NCBI RefSeq assembly: GCF_003634935.1
Contig: NZ_RBXO01000001.1
Coordinates: 4,551,501-4,615,500 of the forward strand
DNA from: Saccharothrix australiensis
GTDB taxonomy: Bacteria; Actinomycetota; Actinomycetes; Mycobacteriales; Pseudonocardiaceae
Direction: 5' to 3'
Length of the DNA: 64,000 nt
Positions 36,120-45,035 of this stretch are shown piece after piece. Under the pieces are notes generated by a model. The model had not been told where the DNA came from. It did no database searches and saw only the letters and a list, made by a program, of their open reading frames with translations. A program made the translations under genes and the position numbers. Positions within the stretch are counted from its first letter, which is position 1. Each line of letters begins with the position of its first letter.

Positions 36120-36545
36120 CGGCCCCGCGCCCGGCCCGACGCCGCGAGGGGTCCGGCGCTCGCGTGCCGGCGGGTCCCGGATCAGCGGTGACCGTCGCCG
36201 GACCACCGCGCGGTGCACCCGTGCGACCAGCCACACCGCCACCACCACCGCGTACCGCACGACGTCGCCGGGCAGGCCGACGGCGCTCAGGGCCATCTCC
36301 GCCGCGTCCCCCAGGCCCAGCCGCGTCCACCACGTCCCCGCGCGGCCCCGCGCCCTGGCCGCGAGCCATTCCCGCCGCGCCCGGAGCGCGGTGCGCGCCA
36401 CGAGCCCGGCAAGTCCGAAGTGGACGATCAGCAGCTGCCAGCACAGCTCCGCGCACAGGTCCCGCCGGCGGCGCACCCACTCGACGCGGACCAGGTCCGC
36501 CACGCGTGCGGCACGGGCGGCGGCGCGCTGTCGGGAAATCGTCAT
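36111..36545 (-). CDS. Hypothetical basic membrane-associated protein
   Basis: A 144-residue Arg-rich frame with two hydrophobic stretches, LCWQLLIVHFGLAGLVARTA and GDVVRYAVVVAVWLVARVHR. It overlaps the convergent ATP-grasp gene by nine bases. The ATG lacks a clear ribosome site and there is no recognised family. The hydrophobic helices and gap-filling position favour a real gene, but a shadow frame is possible. Confidence 0.45.
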   Translation of the reverse strand: MTISRQRAAARAARVADLVRVEWVRRRRDLCAELCWQLLIVHFGLAGLVARTALRARREWLAARARGRAGTWWTRLGLGDAAEMALSAVGLPGDVVRYAVVVAVWLVARVHRAVVRRRSPLIRDPPARERRTPRGVGPGAGPSA

Positions 36546-36745
36546 GATCGGGACGGTCGCGCGGACCGGGACCGGTCCAGTAGGTCACCTGACGCACAAC
36601 GGCGAAACTCACCCGAATACCGCGCCGCCGTCCACGGGTCGGCGGAACACCCCGAACCGCCGCCGCCGGGAAGCCGCGGCCGGGCGTTGACCTGTCCTCC
36701 CGCCGAACCTACGTTTGCCCACGACGCGCGACAGGAAGGACGGAC

Positions 36746-38068
36746 ATGGCCGACGAGGTACCCACCCTGTCGCTGGGCGACTGGCTGGCGCTCGACCCGC
36801 CCGAACGCGCCCGACACCTGTTCGAGTCCGTCCGGAGGGCGGGCGCGTCCACGCACGGCGACTGGATCGGCGACGTCCGCGCCCTGCCGTCCGGCCCCGG
36901 TCCGCTGGCCGGCATCCCGTTCTCCGTCAAGGACAACATCGACGTCGGCGGCATCGCGACCACCGCCGGGAGCCGGCTGCTCGACGACCGGCCCGCCGAG
37001 GTCGACGCCGGTGTCGTCAGCGCGCTCCGGGGCGCCGGCGCGGTGGTCGTCGGCAAGACCAACCTGCACGAGCTGGCCTTCGGGATCACCAGCGACAACA
37101 AGGCGTTCGGGCCGGTGCGCAACCCCGCCGACCCGACCCGCTCGGCGGGCGGTTCGAGCGGCGGCAGCGCGGTGGGCGTCGCGCTCGGCGTCGTGCCGTT
37201 CGGGCTGGGCACGGACACCGGCGGTTCCACCACGATCCCCGCCGGGTTCTGCGGCGTGGTCGGGTTCCGCCCGACCACCGGCCGGTACGCGGGCGACGGC
37301 CTGGTGAACCTGTCCACCAGCCGCGACACCGTCGGCGTCCACGCGCGCACCGTGCGGGACGTGCGGGTCGTCGACCAGGTGCTCACCCGCGAGCCGACCG
37401 ACCGCACGCCTCCGGCCGACCTCGCGGGCCTGCGCGTCGGCTTGCCGCGCGGCCGGTTCGAGGACCTGGACCCGGAGGTCGCCGAGGTCGTGGACGCGGC
37501 GGTGGCGGCGGTGGAGCGGGCCGGTGCGCGCCTGGTCGAGGTGGACGCGGGCGAAGACCTCGCCCGTGCCGCGGGACCGGGCAGCGGGCTGGTGCTCTTC
37601 GAGGCGCCGCGCCTGCTGGCCCGGCGCGTCAGCGCGCCCGTGGCGGACTGGCCCCGACTGATCGCCTCACCGGACGTGCGCGACATCGTGCGGGCGATGT
37701 CGTCGGCACCGACCACCGTCGAGGCGTACGAGGCGGCGCGGGCCGCCCGGCGGGCGTTGCAGGACACCTACGCCGCGCTGCGCACGCGGGTGGACGTCCT
37801 CCTGTGCCCGACCTCCCCGGTGCCGCCGCCGCTGCTCGGCGAGAACGACGTCATCACCCACAACGGGCGGGAGGTGCCGGTGTTCACCACCGTGACGCGC
37901 AACGTCGAACCGGGCACGGTGGCCGGCGTCCCGATGCTGTCGCTGCCGGCGGGCACGACGCGGGGCGGGCTGCCGGTGGGCGTGTGCCTGGAGGGCCACG
38001 CGTTCGGCGACGCCCGCCTGTTGCACGTGGGCGAGGCGGTGCAGGCGGTGCTGGACGGTCTCGGCTGA
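36746..38068 (+). CDS. Amidase signature family hydrolase
   Basis: A 440-residue enzyme with the complete Ser-cisSer-Lys triad: Lys62 in FSVKDNID, Ser136/137 in SAGGSSGGSAVG and the nucleophile Ser160 in LGTDTGGSTTIPAGFCGVVG. It is closest in layout to mandelamide/indoleacetamide hydrolases. CPTSPVPPPLLGEN and PMLSLPAGTTRGGLPVGVCL are typical C-terminal segments. GGAAGGACG precedes the ATG. It is separated from the ATP-grasp gene by a minus-strand ORF, so functional linkage (amide made and cut in one pathway) is speculative. Confidence 0.9.
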   Translation: MADEVPTLSLGDWLALDPPERARHLFESVRRAGASTHGDWIGDVRALPSGPGPLAGIPFSVKDNIDVGGIATTAGSRLLDDRPAEVDAGVVSALRGAGAVVVGKTNLHELAFGITSDNKAFGPVRNPADPTRSAGGSSGGSAVGVALGVVPFGLGTDTGGSTTIPAGFCGVVGFRPTTGRYAGDGLVNLSTSRDTVGVHARTVRDVRVVDQVLTREPTDRTPPADLAGLRVGLPRGRFEDLDPEVAEVVDAAVAAVERAGARLVEVDAGEDLARAAGPGSGLVLFEAPRLLARRVSAPVADWPRLIASPDVRDIVRAMSSAPTTVEAYEAARAARRALQDTYAALRTRVDVLLCPTSPVPPPLLGENDVITHNGREVPVFTTVTRNVEPGTVAGVPMLSLPAGTTRGGLPVGVCLEGHAFGDARLLHVGEAVQAVLDGLG

Positions 38069-38115
38069 CGCCGCGGGTGCGGTGACCGCCGGGCGGCCAC
38101 CGCACCCGCGGCGTC
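38067..38115. terminator. Bidirectional 18-bp hairpin between convergent genes
   Basis: Perfect arms GACGCCGCGGGTGCGGTG (38067-38084) and complement (38098-38115) with a 13-base loop, located between the amidase stop and the stop of the minus gene at 38125. It can serve both transcripts. Confidence 0.85.
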
Positions 38116-38124
38116 CCGTGGCGG

Positions 38125-38580
38125 CTACGGTTCGGGCAGTTCCCGCACCAGGCGCGACTCCCACGGGCACCAGTGCAGACCGGGCAGGAACGCGCCACCC
38201 GCCTCGTCCAAGTGGTGTTCCACGTAGGGGATCGTGGCGTCGCAGACCTCGATGGCGACCTCGAAGAAGCTGACGGTCTCCGGATCGAGGTGGTAGCTCC
38301 ACCGCGAATTGTACGGGGCGGACCTCTTGACGATCCGGCCGTGCACGTGCACTTGCGATGTCGCCTCGCCGGACAGGATCCTGCGCGCGTGCTCGATCTT
38401 GTCCTGGTCGGAGAGCTTGAGGACGAAGCGTTCCCGCGTGTAGTCGGTGAACTCGAAGTAGGCGGTCTCCACCGCTACGCGCGGCACGTCGTCGGGCTGT
38501 CCCGTGGCCGGTGGCACGGCTACCGCTGTGAGCGCGATCAGCACGGCGGTGACGCCGATGTTGCGGATGAGACGTCGCAT
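38125..38580 (-). CDS. Secreted BP74-N-domain-like protein
   Basis: A 151-residue protein with a signal peptide (RRLIRNIGVTAVLIALTAVA, cut near ATG-Q). The mature part reads AYFEFTDYTRERFVLKLSDQ, KIEHARRILSGE, VHGRIVKRSAPYNSRWSYHL, DPETVSFFEVAIEVCDATIP and FLPGLHWCPWESRLVREL, which resembles the N-terminal domain of the Dictyostelium calmodulin-binding protein BP74. Two Cys could form a disulfide. ATG 38580 has GGAGG five bases upstream; GTG 38586 is an alternative. Its role in bacteria is unknown; carbohydrate or protein binding outside the cell is plausible. Confidence 0.7.
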   Translation of the reverse strand: MRRLIRNIGVTAVLIALTAVAVPPATGQPDDVPRVAVETAYFEFTDYTRERFVLKLSDQDKIEHARRILSGEATSQVHVHGRIVKRSAPYNSRWSYHLDPETVSFFEVAIEVCDATIPYVEHHLDEAGGAFLPGLHWCPWESRLVRELPEP

Positions 38581-38738
38581 CAACACCTCCGGTGTCCGGG
38601 GTCAAGGTCATGACCCTCCACACCGGACATTAGGAGAGCACCCGCGCCCAAGCCCCGCGTCGGAAGCGACGACACTCCAAAGAGGACCTTTCGGGTGCGT
38701 CGCCGTACCGCTCACGGGTGTGCGCGCTACACCGGGTC

Positions 38739-38790
38739 ACCTGGTGGGGCCGCCGACCCGCCTTCCGCCGGGTCGGCGGCCCCACCAGGT
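38739..38790 (-). terminator. Very strong 22-bp hairpin after the cyclophilin gene
   Basis: Perfect 22-bp arms (38739-38760 and 38769-38790; core GGTGGGGCCGCCGACCCG) with an 8-base loop, 41 bases beyond the stop of the minus-strand gene. It is the longest perfect hairpin noted in the window. Confidence 0.8.
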
Positions 38791-38831
38791 CGTCGGCGGC
38801 CCCCGGTCGTCGGTGGAACCGGACCGCTCGC

Positions 38832-39581
38832 TCAGAACGGCAGGGTGAGCGCCCAGTGGATGCGCACGGGGTGCCGGGGCAGCCCGTCCTGCGCGCCGTC
38901 GGCGATGCCGGCCGCCACGATCCGGTCGAGGGTGTCCATGCCGTGCACTACCCGTCCGAGCACGCTGTACGCGGGCGTGATGTTGGCGTGCGAGTGCACG
39001 ATGAAGAACTGGCTGCCGTTCGTGCCCGGACCCTGGTTGCCCATCGCGACGGTGCCACGCGGGTAGGTCTCGCGACCGGTCACCTCGTCGGCGAACCGGT
39101 AGCCGGGGCCGCCCTCCTCGACGCGGTGGATGTCACCGCACTGGAGGACGCCGAGCCGCGCGGAGTTCGTGAGCCGGAAGCACTGGGTGTGGTGGTAGAA
39201 GAGGCTGCGCACGAGGTGGGTGAAGTTGTGCACCGCGCAGGGCGCGTTCGAGCGGTCGAGCCGGATGACCACCGCGCCGTAGTTCGTGTCGAGGACGGCG
39301 GTCGCGGTGCCCTTGGCCGGCGCCGTCGGGTGGGGTGGCCGGACCGGCTTGGCGGCCGGCTTGTCCGGGGTGGGGGTGAACTCGCAGTGCTTCGTCCACC
39401 CGGCGGCTCCCGGCTCGGCCGCTCCCGGTTCGACGGCTCCGGGCTCGGAGGCTCCCCGTTCGACGGCCCCGGACGCGGTTCCCCCCGACGTGGTCTCCTC
39501 CGGCGCGGCACCGGCGGCCGGCGTCGTGACGCCGAGGAGCGCGGTGAGCAGGACAACAGCGGATACGGCAATCCTTCCCAT
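38832..39581 (-). CDS. Secreted cyclophilin-type peptidyl-prolyl cis-trans isomerase
   Basis: A 249-residue exported protein: signal peptide (RIAVSAVVLLTALLGVTTPA), a Gly/Ala/Glu/Pro linker with repeated EPGA units (residues 30-60), then a cyclophilin domain from ATAVLDTNYGAVVIRLD to the end. The family core is clear in HNFTHLVRSLFYHHTQCFRL and GTVAMGNQGPGTNGSQFFIV. It assists folding of secreted proteins by proline isomerisation. The residue pattern differs from the classical human catalytic Arg/Phe motif, as in other bacterial CypA/B proteins. Confidence 0.9.
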   Translation of the reverse strand: MGRIAVSAVVLLTALLGVTTPAAGAAPEETTSGGTASGAVERGASEPGAVEPGAAEPGAAGWTKHCEFTPTPDKPAAKPVRPPHPTAPAKGTATAVLDTNYGAVVIRLDRSNAPCAVHNFTHLVRSLFYHHTQCFRLTNSARLGVLQCGDIHRVEEGGPGYRFADEVTGRETYPRGTVAMGNQGPGTNGSQFFIVHSHANITPAYSVLGRVVHGMDTLDRIVAAGIADGAQDGLPRHPVRIHWALTLPF

Positions 39582-39847
39582 GCGGTGAGGCTAACGCCCA
39601 TCCGTGTGGTCCGGACCACTGCGCGGCGCGCGGACCGGCCGCCGCCGCCGCGTGCGGTGTCCGGGCAGGCCCGCTCGCCGAGGCGGCCGACCACCACGGG
39701 TGTGGTCCACGCGCCCCGAACGCATGGACCGCACCCGATTTCCGTCGCGGCGCCGGGTGCCGGGGCACCGGTCGAGAGCTGCTGCCACCTGACGCGCGGC
39801 GCTCCGCCGGGTCGTCCGCGCGCGGGCGGTCCGGCGGTGTGCGGCGA

Positions 39848-42283
39848 TCACGGGGTCGCGTCCTCCGCCAGCAGCGCCCGGACGCGGTCGGCGTCCGGCA
39901 GGCCGAGCTGCCGGTAGATGGCCAGCGCCTCCCGCCACCGCTCGACCGCCCGATCCGCCCCTTCGGCCGGCGCACGACCCGCCGCAACACCTGCCGCCCG
40001 CCCGGCCGCACGGTCGGCCGCGCCCAGGCCCTCCAGCGCGCGGGCCTCCTCGTACCGGTCGCCGACGGCCCTGGCCACCGCCAGCGCCTCGCCGTGGTGC
40101 GCGCGGGCCAGGTCCGGCGCGCCGGCCGCCAGGTGCGCCGCACCGAGGTTGTTCAGCACCTCGGTCTCGATGCCCCGCGCCCCGATGCCCCGCGCCAGCT
40201 CCAGCGCCCGGTCGAACAGCGGCAGCGCCTCGTCGGTCCGCCCGCCCAGCCGGTGCACCTCGGCGAGGTTGCCCAGGGCGCGGGCCCTGCCGCCCGGATC
40301 GGCGAAGAGGGACAGCGCCTCCCCGAGGTCGCGCCGCGCCCGGTCGTGGTCGCCGAGCCGCGTGTGCACCACCCCGAGGTTGGTCAGCACGATCGCCCGC
40401 CCCTTGGCGAACCCCAGCCCGTCGGCGATGGCGAGGGCTTCCCGGTAGTGCTCCAGCGCCTCGTCGTACCGCCCCAGCCGTTCGTAGAGGTTGCCCAGGT
40501 TGTTCAGCGCGCCCGCCTCGCCGAGGCGGTCACCGGCCCGGCGGCACACGTCGAGCGCCAGCCGGTGGTGGCGCCTCGCGTCCTCGTGCCGTCCCAGGCG
40601 CAGGTAGGCCACGCCGAGGTGGTACAGCGCCGCGCCTTCCGCGGGCCGGTCGCCCGCCGCCCTGGCCGCGTCCCGCACGTGGTCCAGCACCGCCAGCGCG
40701 TCGCTGTGCCTGCCGCCCTGGTCGAGGTGGCGCTGGAGGGGTTCCGCCAGCCGGGCCGTGGCCGCCGACCAGCCGCGCCGCGCGGTGGCCGCGATCAGCG
40801 CCAGCAGGCACTGCCACTCGGCGTCCACCCACTCGCGGGCGGCGTCCACCGGCATCGGGGCGTCCCCCTCCGGGCCGGGGTGCAGCGCGTCCATCGCCCG
40901 CTGGGCGGCGTCCGCGAAGTGGTCGACGAGCCGTTCGAGCGCCACGGCCGGCACCGCGTCGTCGGTCACCAGTTCGCGGGCGTAGGCCCGCACCAGGTCG
41001 TGCATGTCGAACCGGTCGGCGGCCGAGCGCTGGATCAGGTGGGCGCGGACGAGGACGTCGAGCCGGCGGGCCGCCGCGCGCACGTCCGCGCCCAGCAGGG
41101 CCGCGGCGGCGGGCAGGCCGAGGTCGTGCGCCGGGTGCGCGCCGAGGAGCCGGAAGTCCCGCCCCGCCTCGTCGGACAGGTGCCGCAGGGACCAGGAGAA
41201 CACCGTCCGCACGGCCGTGTCCGGGTCGCCCACGTCGAGCAGGTCCAGGCCCTGGACCGCCAGGTCGGCCACCAGTTCCGCCAACGACGGCGCGCTGCGG
41301 CCGTGCGCCCGCGCCACCACGATGCGCAGCGCCAGCGGCAGGCCGCCGCAGCGCTCGGCGAGGGCGAGCGCCGCCTCCGCCGACCGGTCGACCTCGTCGC
41401 CGAGGTGCGCGCGCAGCAGGTCCACGCCCTCGTCGGCGGACAGCGGGCGCAGGTCGACGCGCCGCGCGCCGGGGCGGACCTGGAGGCCGGCGAGGTCGGT
41501 CCGGCTGGTGACCAGGACGAAGCAGCCCGGCTCCGCGGGCAGCAGGGGCCGGACCTGGTTGACGTCCAGCGCGTTGTCCAGCACCACCAACACCCGCTTG
41601 CGGGCCAGCAGGCTGCGCAGCCGGGCGGCCCGCTCGTCCCCGCCGGCGGGGATGTCCGGGTCGTCCACGCCGAGGCTGCGCAGGAAGCCCGCCAGCACGT
41701 CGGCCGGGTCGTGCGGCTTGACGGGCGAGTAGCCGTGCAGATCGGCGTACAGGCAGCCGTCGGGGAACCCGGCCGCCACGCGGTGGCCCCAGCGCACGGC
41801 CAGCGCGGTCTTGCCCACGCCTGCCGGCCCGGCGAGCACGACGATCGGCACGCCGCCCGCCGCGCCGTCGGCCAGCGCCCGGTCCAGCGCGGCCAGTTCC
41901 CGGCCACGCCCGGTGAACCCGACCGGGTCGGCGGGCAGCTCGGCGGGCACCGGCCGCGGCCTGCGCGCCGGGCCGGCCGACCCGCGCGGCCGGTGCAGGG
42001 CGTCGCGGACCGTCGCCAGCCGCCGGTGCTCACCGGCGGGCACGGCCAGTTCGGTCAGCAGGTCGTCGAGCGCTTCGCCGGACGGCAGCGTGGTCCCCGC
42101 CAGGTACGCGTAGAGCGTGCTCTGGGAGATCCGCACCCGCTTGGCGAGCGCCGCGACCTTGACCGGTCCGCGCGGGCCGTGCCGCAACCAGTGCTTGAGG
42201 GCCCGGCCCAGATCGGCGGCGGTGCCCGCGTCCTCCGGGATTCCAGGGTTTCCGAACTTCTCCAGCGGTGACAGTTCCGACAC
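39848..42283 (-). CDS. STAND regulator: XRE-type HTH, NB-ARC ATPase, TPR repeats
   Basis: An 811-residue protein. Residues ~25-75 contain an XRE-like HTH (LKHWLRHGPRGPVKVAALAK, VRISQSTLYAYLAGTTLPSG). The NTPase follows with P-loop LAGPAGVGKTALAVRW near residue 150, Walker B RVLVVLDNA, the GxP-type motif CGGLPLALRIV and a winged-helix MHDLVRAYAREL region. The C-terminal ~350 residues are at least six TPRs (ALYHLGVAYLRLGRHEDARR and similar). Such proteins oligomerise on ligand binding and control antibiotic or defence genes. GTG 42283 has GGAG almost touching it, so the exact start is uncertain. It is divergent from a secreted esterase. Confidence 0.88.
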   Translation of the reverse strand: MSELSPLEKFGNPGIPEDAGTAADLGRALKHWLRHGPRGPVKVAALAKRVRISQSTLYAYLAGTTLPSGEALDDLLTELAVPAGEHRRLATVRDALHRPRGSAGPARRPRPVPAELPADPVGFTGRGRELAALDRALADGAAGGVPIVVLAGPAGVGKTALAVRWGHRVAAGFPDGCLYADLHGYSPVKPHDPADVLAGFLRSLGVDDPDIPAGGDERAARLRSLLARKRVLVVLDNALDVNQVRPLLPAEPGCFVLVTSRTDLAGLQVRPGARRVDLRPLSADEGVDLLRAHLGDEVDRSAEAALALAERCGGLPLALRIVVARAHGRSAPSLAELVADLAVQGLDLLDVGDPDTAVRTVFSWSLRHLSDEAGRDFRLLGAHPAHDLGLPAAAALLGADVRAAARRLDVLVRAHLIQRSAADRFDMHDLVRAYARELVTDDAVPAVALERLVDHFADAAQRAMDALHPGPEGDAPMPVDAAREWVDAEWQCLLALIAATARRGWSAATARLAEPLQRHLDQGGRHSDALAVLDHVRDAARAAGDRPAEGAALYHLGVAYLRLGRHEDARRHHRLALDVCRRAGDRLGEAGALNNLGNLYERLGRYDEALEHYREALAIADGLGFAKGRAIVLTNLGVVHTRLGDHDRARRDLGEALSLFADPGGRARALGNLAEVHRLGGRTDEALPLFDRALELARGIGARGIETEVLNNLGAAHLAAGAPDLARAHHGEALAVARAVGDRYEEARALEGLGAADRAAGRAAGVAAGRAPAEGADRAVERWREALAIYRQLGLPDADRVRALLAEDATP

Positions 42284-42398
42284 TCCTCACATGATGGGCT
42301 GGCGCCCGTGCGCGGGGTCGCCGCCGGCCGGGCCTCCCGGTCCGGCGGTCGCGCCCCGCGTCGCCCGGACCACGACCGACACACCGGAGGACATCCCC

Positions 42399-43379
42399 GT
42401 GCCACGTCCCGCCCCGCGTCGCCGCGCGTCAGCGCTGGTGCTCGCCCTCCTCGCGACCCTGGTCAGCGGCGTCGCCGCGACCACCGCGACCGCGCACGCC
42501 GCGCCCGCCTTCTCGTCCGGGCACGGCATCGAAGTCCGGAACGTCATGCAGACCACGCCGCGCACGTACGTGGTCAACATCCACACCCCGTCCGTGGACA
42601 CCAGGGCCCTCGCCTGGACCTACCACGACGTCGTCGTCACCCTGCCGTCGGACTACAACCCGCACGTCGCCTACCCCGTGCTGTACCTGTACCACGGCCG
42701 GGCGCAGGGTCCCGGCAACTGGCACAACGAGGCGAACATCGAGGCGGTCACGCACGGGTACCCGATCATCACCGTCGCGGCCGACGCCGGCTGGGCGGGC
42801 TGGGGCACCAACTGGGTCAACCAGTCCGCGGGCGCGCAGCAGTGGGACCGGTTCCACCTCGACGAGCTGATCCCGTGGGTCGACCAGAACCTCAACACCA
42901 TCCGCGCGCGCGAGGGCCGGGCCGTCGCGGGCTTCTCGATGGGCGGCTTCGTGGCGATCCGCCACGCGACGCACCGCCCGTGGCTGTTCCGGATGGCGAT
43001 CGGCATGTCCGGCGGCTACCACCTGGAGGACCAGCGGATGCGCGCGGCCGTCACCGGTCCGCTGCCGCAGAAGGGCCTGCCGCTGGACGGCCCGTTCGGC
43101 GCGCCGTGGGACGGCTCGTGGGGCTTCAACAACCCGTGGCACCGGGTGGGCGCCCTCGGGGGCGTGCACACCGTGCTGTACGCGGGCACCCGGCACGACG
43201 ACCTGCTGGAGGCGCAGGCGCACCGGCTGACCTACGAGTTCCACCAGCACCTGCTGGCCAACGGCATCGGCAACAGCTGGATGGTCGAGTACGACTGCGG
43301 CCACTGGATCGAGTGCGCCGCGCGCGTCGGCATCGGCCGTGAGCTGCCCGTGATGATGGACGTGCTCCAGCACCCGTGA
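42399..43379 (+). CDS. Secreted alpha/beta-hydrolase, esterase/antigen-85-like
   Basis: A 326-residue exported protein starting at GTG 42399 (GGAGG eight bases upstream) with a signal peptide ending near TAHA-AP. The catalytic Ser lies in VAGFSMGGFVAIRH at about residue 180, the likely His in YDCGHWIECAA near the C-terminus, and the oxyanion strand in YPVLYLYHGRAQGPGNW. The family includes feruloyl/acetyl-xylan-type esterases and mycolyltransferases. Substrate unknown. A strong terminator follows. Confidence 0.87.
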   Translation: MPRPAPRRRASALVLALLATLVSGVAATTATAHAAPAFSSGHGIEVRNVMQTTPRTYVVNIHTPSVDTRALAWTYHDVVVTLPSDYNPHVAYPVLYLYHGRAQGPGNWHNEANIEAVTHGYPIITVAADAGWAGWGTNWVNQSAGAQQWDRFHLDELIPWVDQNLNTIRAREGRAVAGFSMGGFVAIRHATHRPWLFRMAIGMSGGYHLEDQRMRAAVTGPLPQKGLPLDGPFGAPWDGSWGFNNPWHRVGALGGVHTVLYAGTRHDDLLEAQAHRLTYEFHQHLLANGIGNSWMVEYDCGHWIECAARVGIGRELPVMMDVLQHP

Positions 43380-43395
43380 CGGGCCGGCCACGTGT

Positions 43396-43434
43396 GGACG
43401 GGCGGTGGCGACCTCGTGTCGCCACCGCCCGTCC
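43396..43434. terminator. Bidirectional 17-bp hairpin
   Basis: Perfect arms GGACGGGCGGTGGCGAC and complement with a 5-base loop, between the esterase stop and the stop of the convergent FG-GAP gene. Confidence 0.85.
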
Positions 43435-43462
43435 GCCGTCGTGGAAGAGGGCTCATGCTCGG

Positions 43463-44341
43463 CTAGACCGGGATGTCACCTCCCACACCCCACTGGACGG
43501 TGAACAGGTTGCGGGCGAACCAGTTGCCGTTGCTCGGCCGCCACACGGTGTAGTCCGTGCGGTTGTCGCCGTTGAAGTCGGCGGAGACGGGGATGTCGCC
43601 GCCGATCCCCCACTGCACGGTCGCGATGTCGCGCACGTACCACGTGCCGTTGCTCGGCCGCCACACGGTGTAGTCCGTGCGGTTGTCGCCGTTGAAGTCG
43701 CCGGTGACCGGCACGTCGCCGCCGACGCCCCACTGCACGGTCGCGATGTTGCGCACGTACCACGTGCCGTTGCTCGGTCGCCAGACGGTGTAGTCGTCCG
43801 TGTTGTCACCGTTGTAGTCGCCGACGACCGGAATGTCGCCGCCGATCCCCCACTGCACTGTTGCAATATTGCGCACGTACCACGTGCCGTTGCTCGGCCG
43901 CCAGACCGCGTAATCGGCGCGGTTGTCGCCGTTGTAGTCGCCGACGACGGGCACGTCCTCGCCGGTGCCCCATTGCACAGTTGCAATATTGCGCACGTAC
44001 CACGTGCCGTTGCTGGGGCGCCACACCGCGATGTCGGTGATGTTGTCGCCGTTGTAGTCGGCGGCCACCGGAATGTCCCCGGCGATACCCCACTGGACGT
44101 TGAACAGACCTCTGACGTACCAGGTGCCGTCACTGGGACGCCAGACCGCGACCTCGCTGTTGCCGTCGCCGTTGAAGTCGCCCGCCACCCGCTGCGGCGA
44201 GGAGTCCGACGAGGTCGACGCCTTGCCGACCCCGTCGTCCGGCCCGGCGGCGGACGGGGTGGCCGGCGCGGTGGCCGGCATCACGACGGTCACCGCGACC
44301 GCGGCGACGACGACAGCGAGTTGTTTCGTGAAATTGCGCAT
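43463..44341 (-). CDS. Secreted FG-GAP/VCBS-like repeat protein
   Basis: A 292-residue exported protein with a signal peptide (TKQLAVVVAAVAVTVVMPAT). The mature protein is seven tandem repeats of about 40 residues, each like DYNGDNRTDYTVWRPSNGTW followed by YVRNIATVQWGIGGDIPV; the D-x-N-G-D-x-x-x-D loop is a calcium-binding FG-GAP/VCBS signature. The repeats probably close into a beta-propeller used in carbohydrate or surface binding. The ATG at 44341 has a weak ribosome site. Repeat DNA is near-identical with a 120-bp period (43470-44160). Confidence 0.85.
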   Translation of the reverse strand: MRNFTKQLAVVVAAVAVTVVMPATAPATPSAAGPDDGVGKASTSSDSSPQRVAGDFNGDGNSEVAVWRPSDGTWYVRGLFNVQWGIAGDIPVAADYNGDNITDIAVWRPSNGTWYVRNIATVQWGTGEDVPVVGDYNGDNRADYAVWRPSNGTWYVRNIATVQWGIGGDIPVVGDYNGDNTDDYTVWRPSNGTWYVRNIATVQWGVGGDVPVTGDFNGDNRTDYTVWRPSNGTWYVRDIATVQWGIGGDIPVSADFNGDNRTDYTVWRPSNGNWFARNLFTVQWGVGGDIPV

Positions 44342-44441
44342 GCCGGGAGTCTGCGACCGCTCGACAGCCCTGAAAATCACCTGTTCCGCCCAGCGGACCG
44401 GAAAGCGGCTTGCGGTTGAATGGCGACCCGAGGGGGTGCGG

Positions 44442-45035
44442 ATGAACATGACCCGAGCGGAGTCGGAACGCAGTGTGCTCGACCGGGCGTTCACTCTGTT
44501 GGACGCGCTGGTGAGCCGTTCGGATGGAGTGGGACTCACGTGGATCGCCCATTATTGCGGAATACCGAAATCAACGGCCCACCGGCTGCTGCAACAACTG
44601 GAAGCGCTCGGCGTGGTGGAGCGGTCCGACGGCCGGTACCGGGTGGGCGCGCACGTGTTCCGGCTGGGTCAGGCGTGGGAGCCCTACCCCCGCCTGCTGG
44701 CCGCCGCCCGCCGCCCGCTGCACGACCTGGCGGCCACGACGCGGACCAGCGCCGTGCTGACCGTCCGGCGGCAGCGCGAGGTCCTGGTCGCGGCGGCGAG
44801 CCTCGCGCGGACGGAGGACGGGCCGCGACTGAGACCGGGGTGCACGGTCCCGCCCGACCTGCACTTCGTGACCACCCCGGTGCTCGCGCCGACCGGGCGG
44901 GCCATCGGCGTGGTCGGCGCCCTGGTACCCCGGCACGGGCGACCGGTCTTCTTCGGCGAGGCGGTCCGGCACGCGGCGCGGACCGTGAGCACGGCGCTGG
45001 CGACGAGCGCGACGCCGGAAGCGACCCGGCGCTGA
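44442..45035 (+). CDS. IclR-family regulator with shortened effector domain
   Basis: A 197-residue protein. The IclR winged helix is clear: SVLDRAFTLLDALVSRSDGV, LTWIAHYCGIPKSTAHRLLQ, QLEALGVVERSDGRYRVG. The C-terminal part retains ARRPLHDLAATTRTSAVLTV and TTPVLAPTGRAIGVVGALVP but is about 50 residues shorter than usual, so ligand sensing may be altered. The ATG at 44442 has GAGGGGG five bases upstream. It diverges from the FG-GAP protein gene by 100 bases and may regulate it. Confidence 0.85.
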   Translation: MNMTRAESERSVLDRAFTLLDALVSRSDGVGLTWIAHYCGIPKSTAHRLLQQLEALGVVERSDGRYRVGAHVFRLGQAWEPYPRLLAAARRPLHDLAATTRTSAVLTVRRQREVLVAAASLARTEDGPRLRPGCTVPPDLHFVTTPVLAPTGRAIGVVGALVPRHGRPVFFGEAVRHAARTVSTALATSATPEATRR

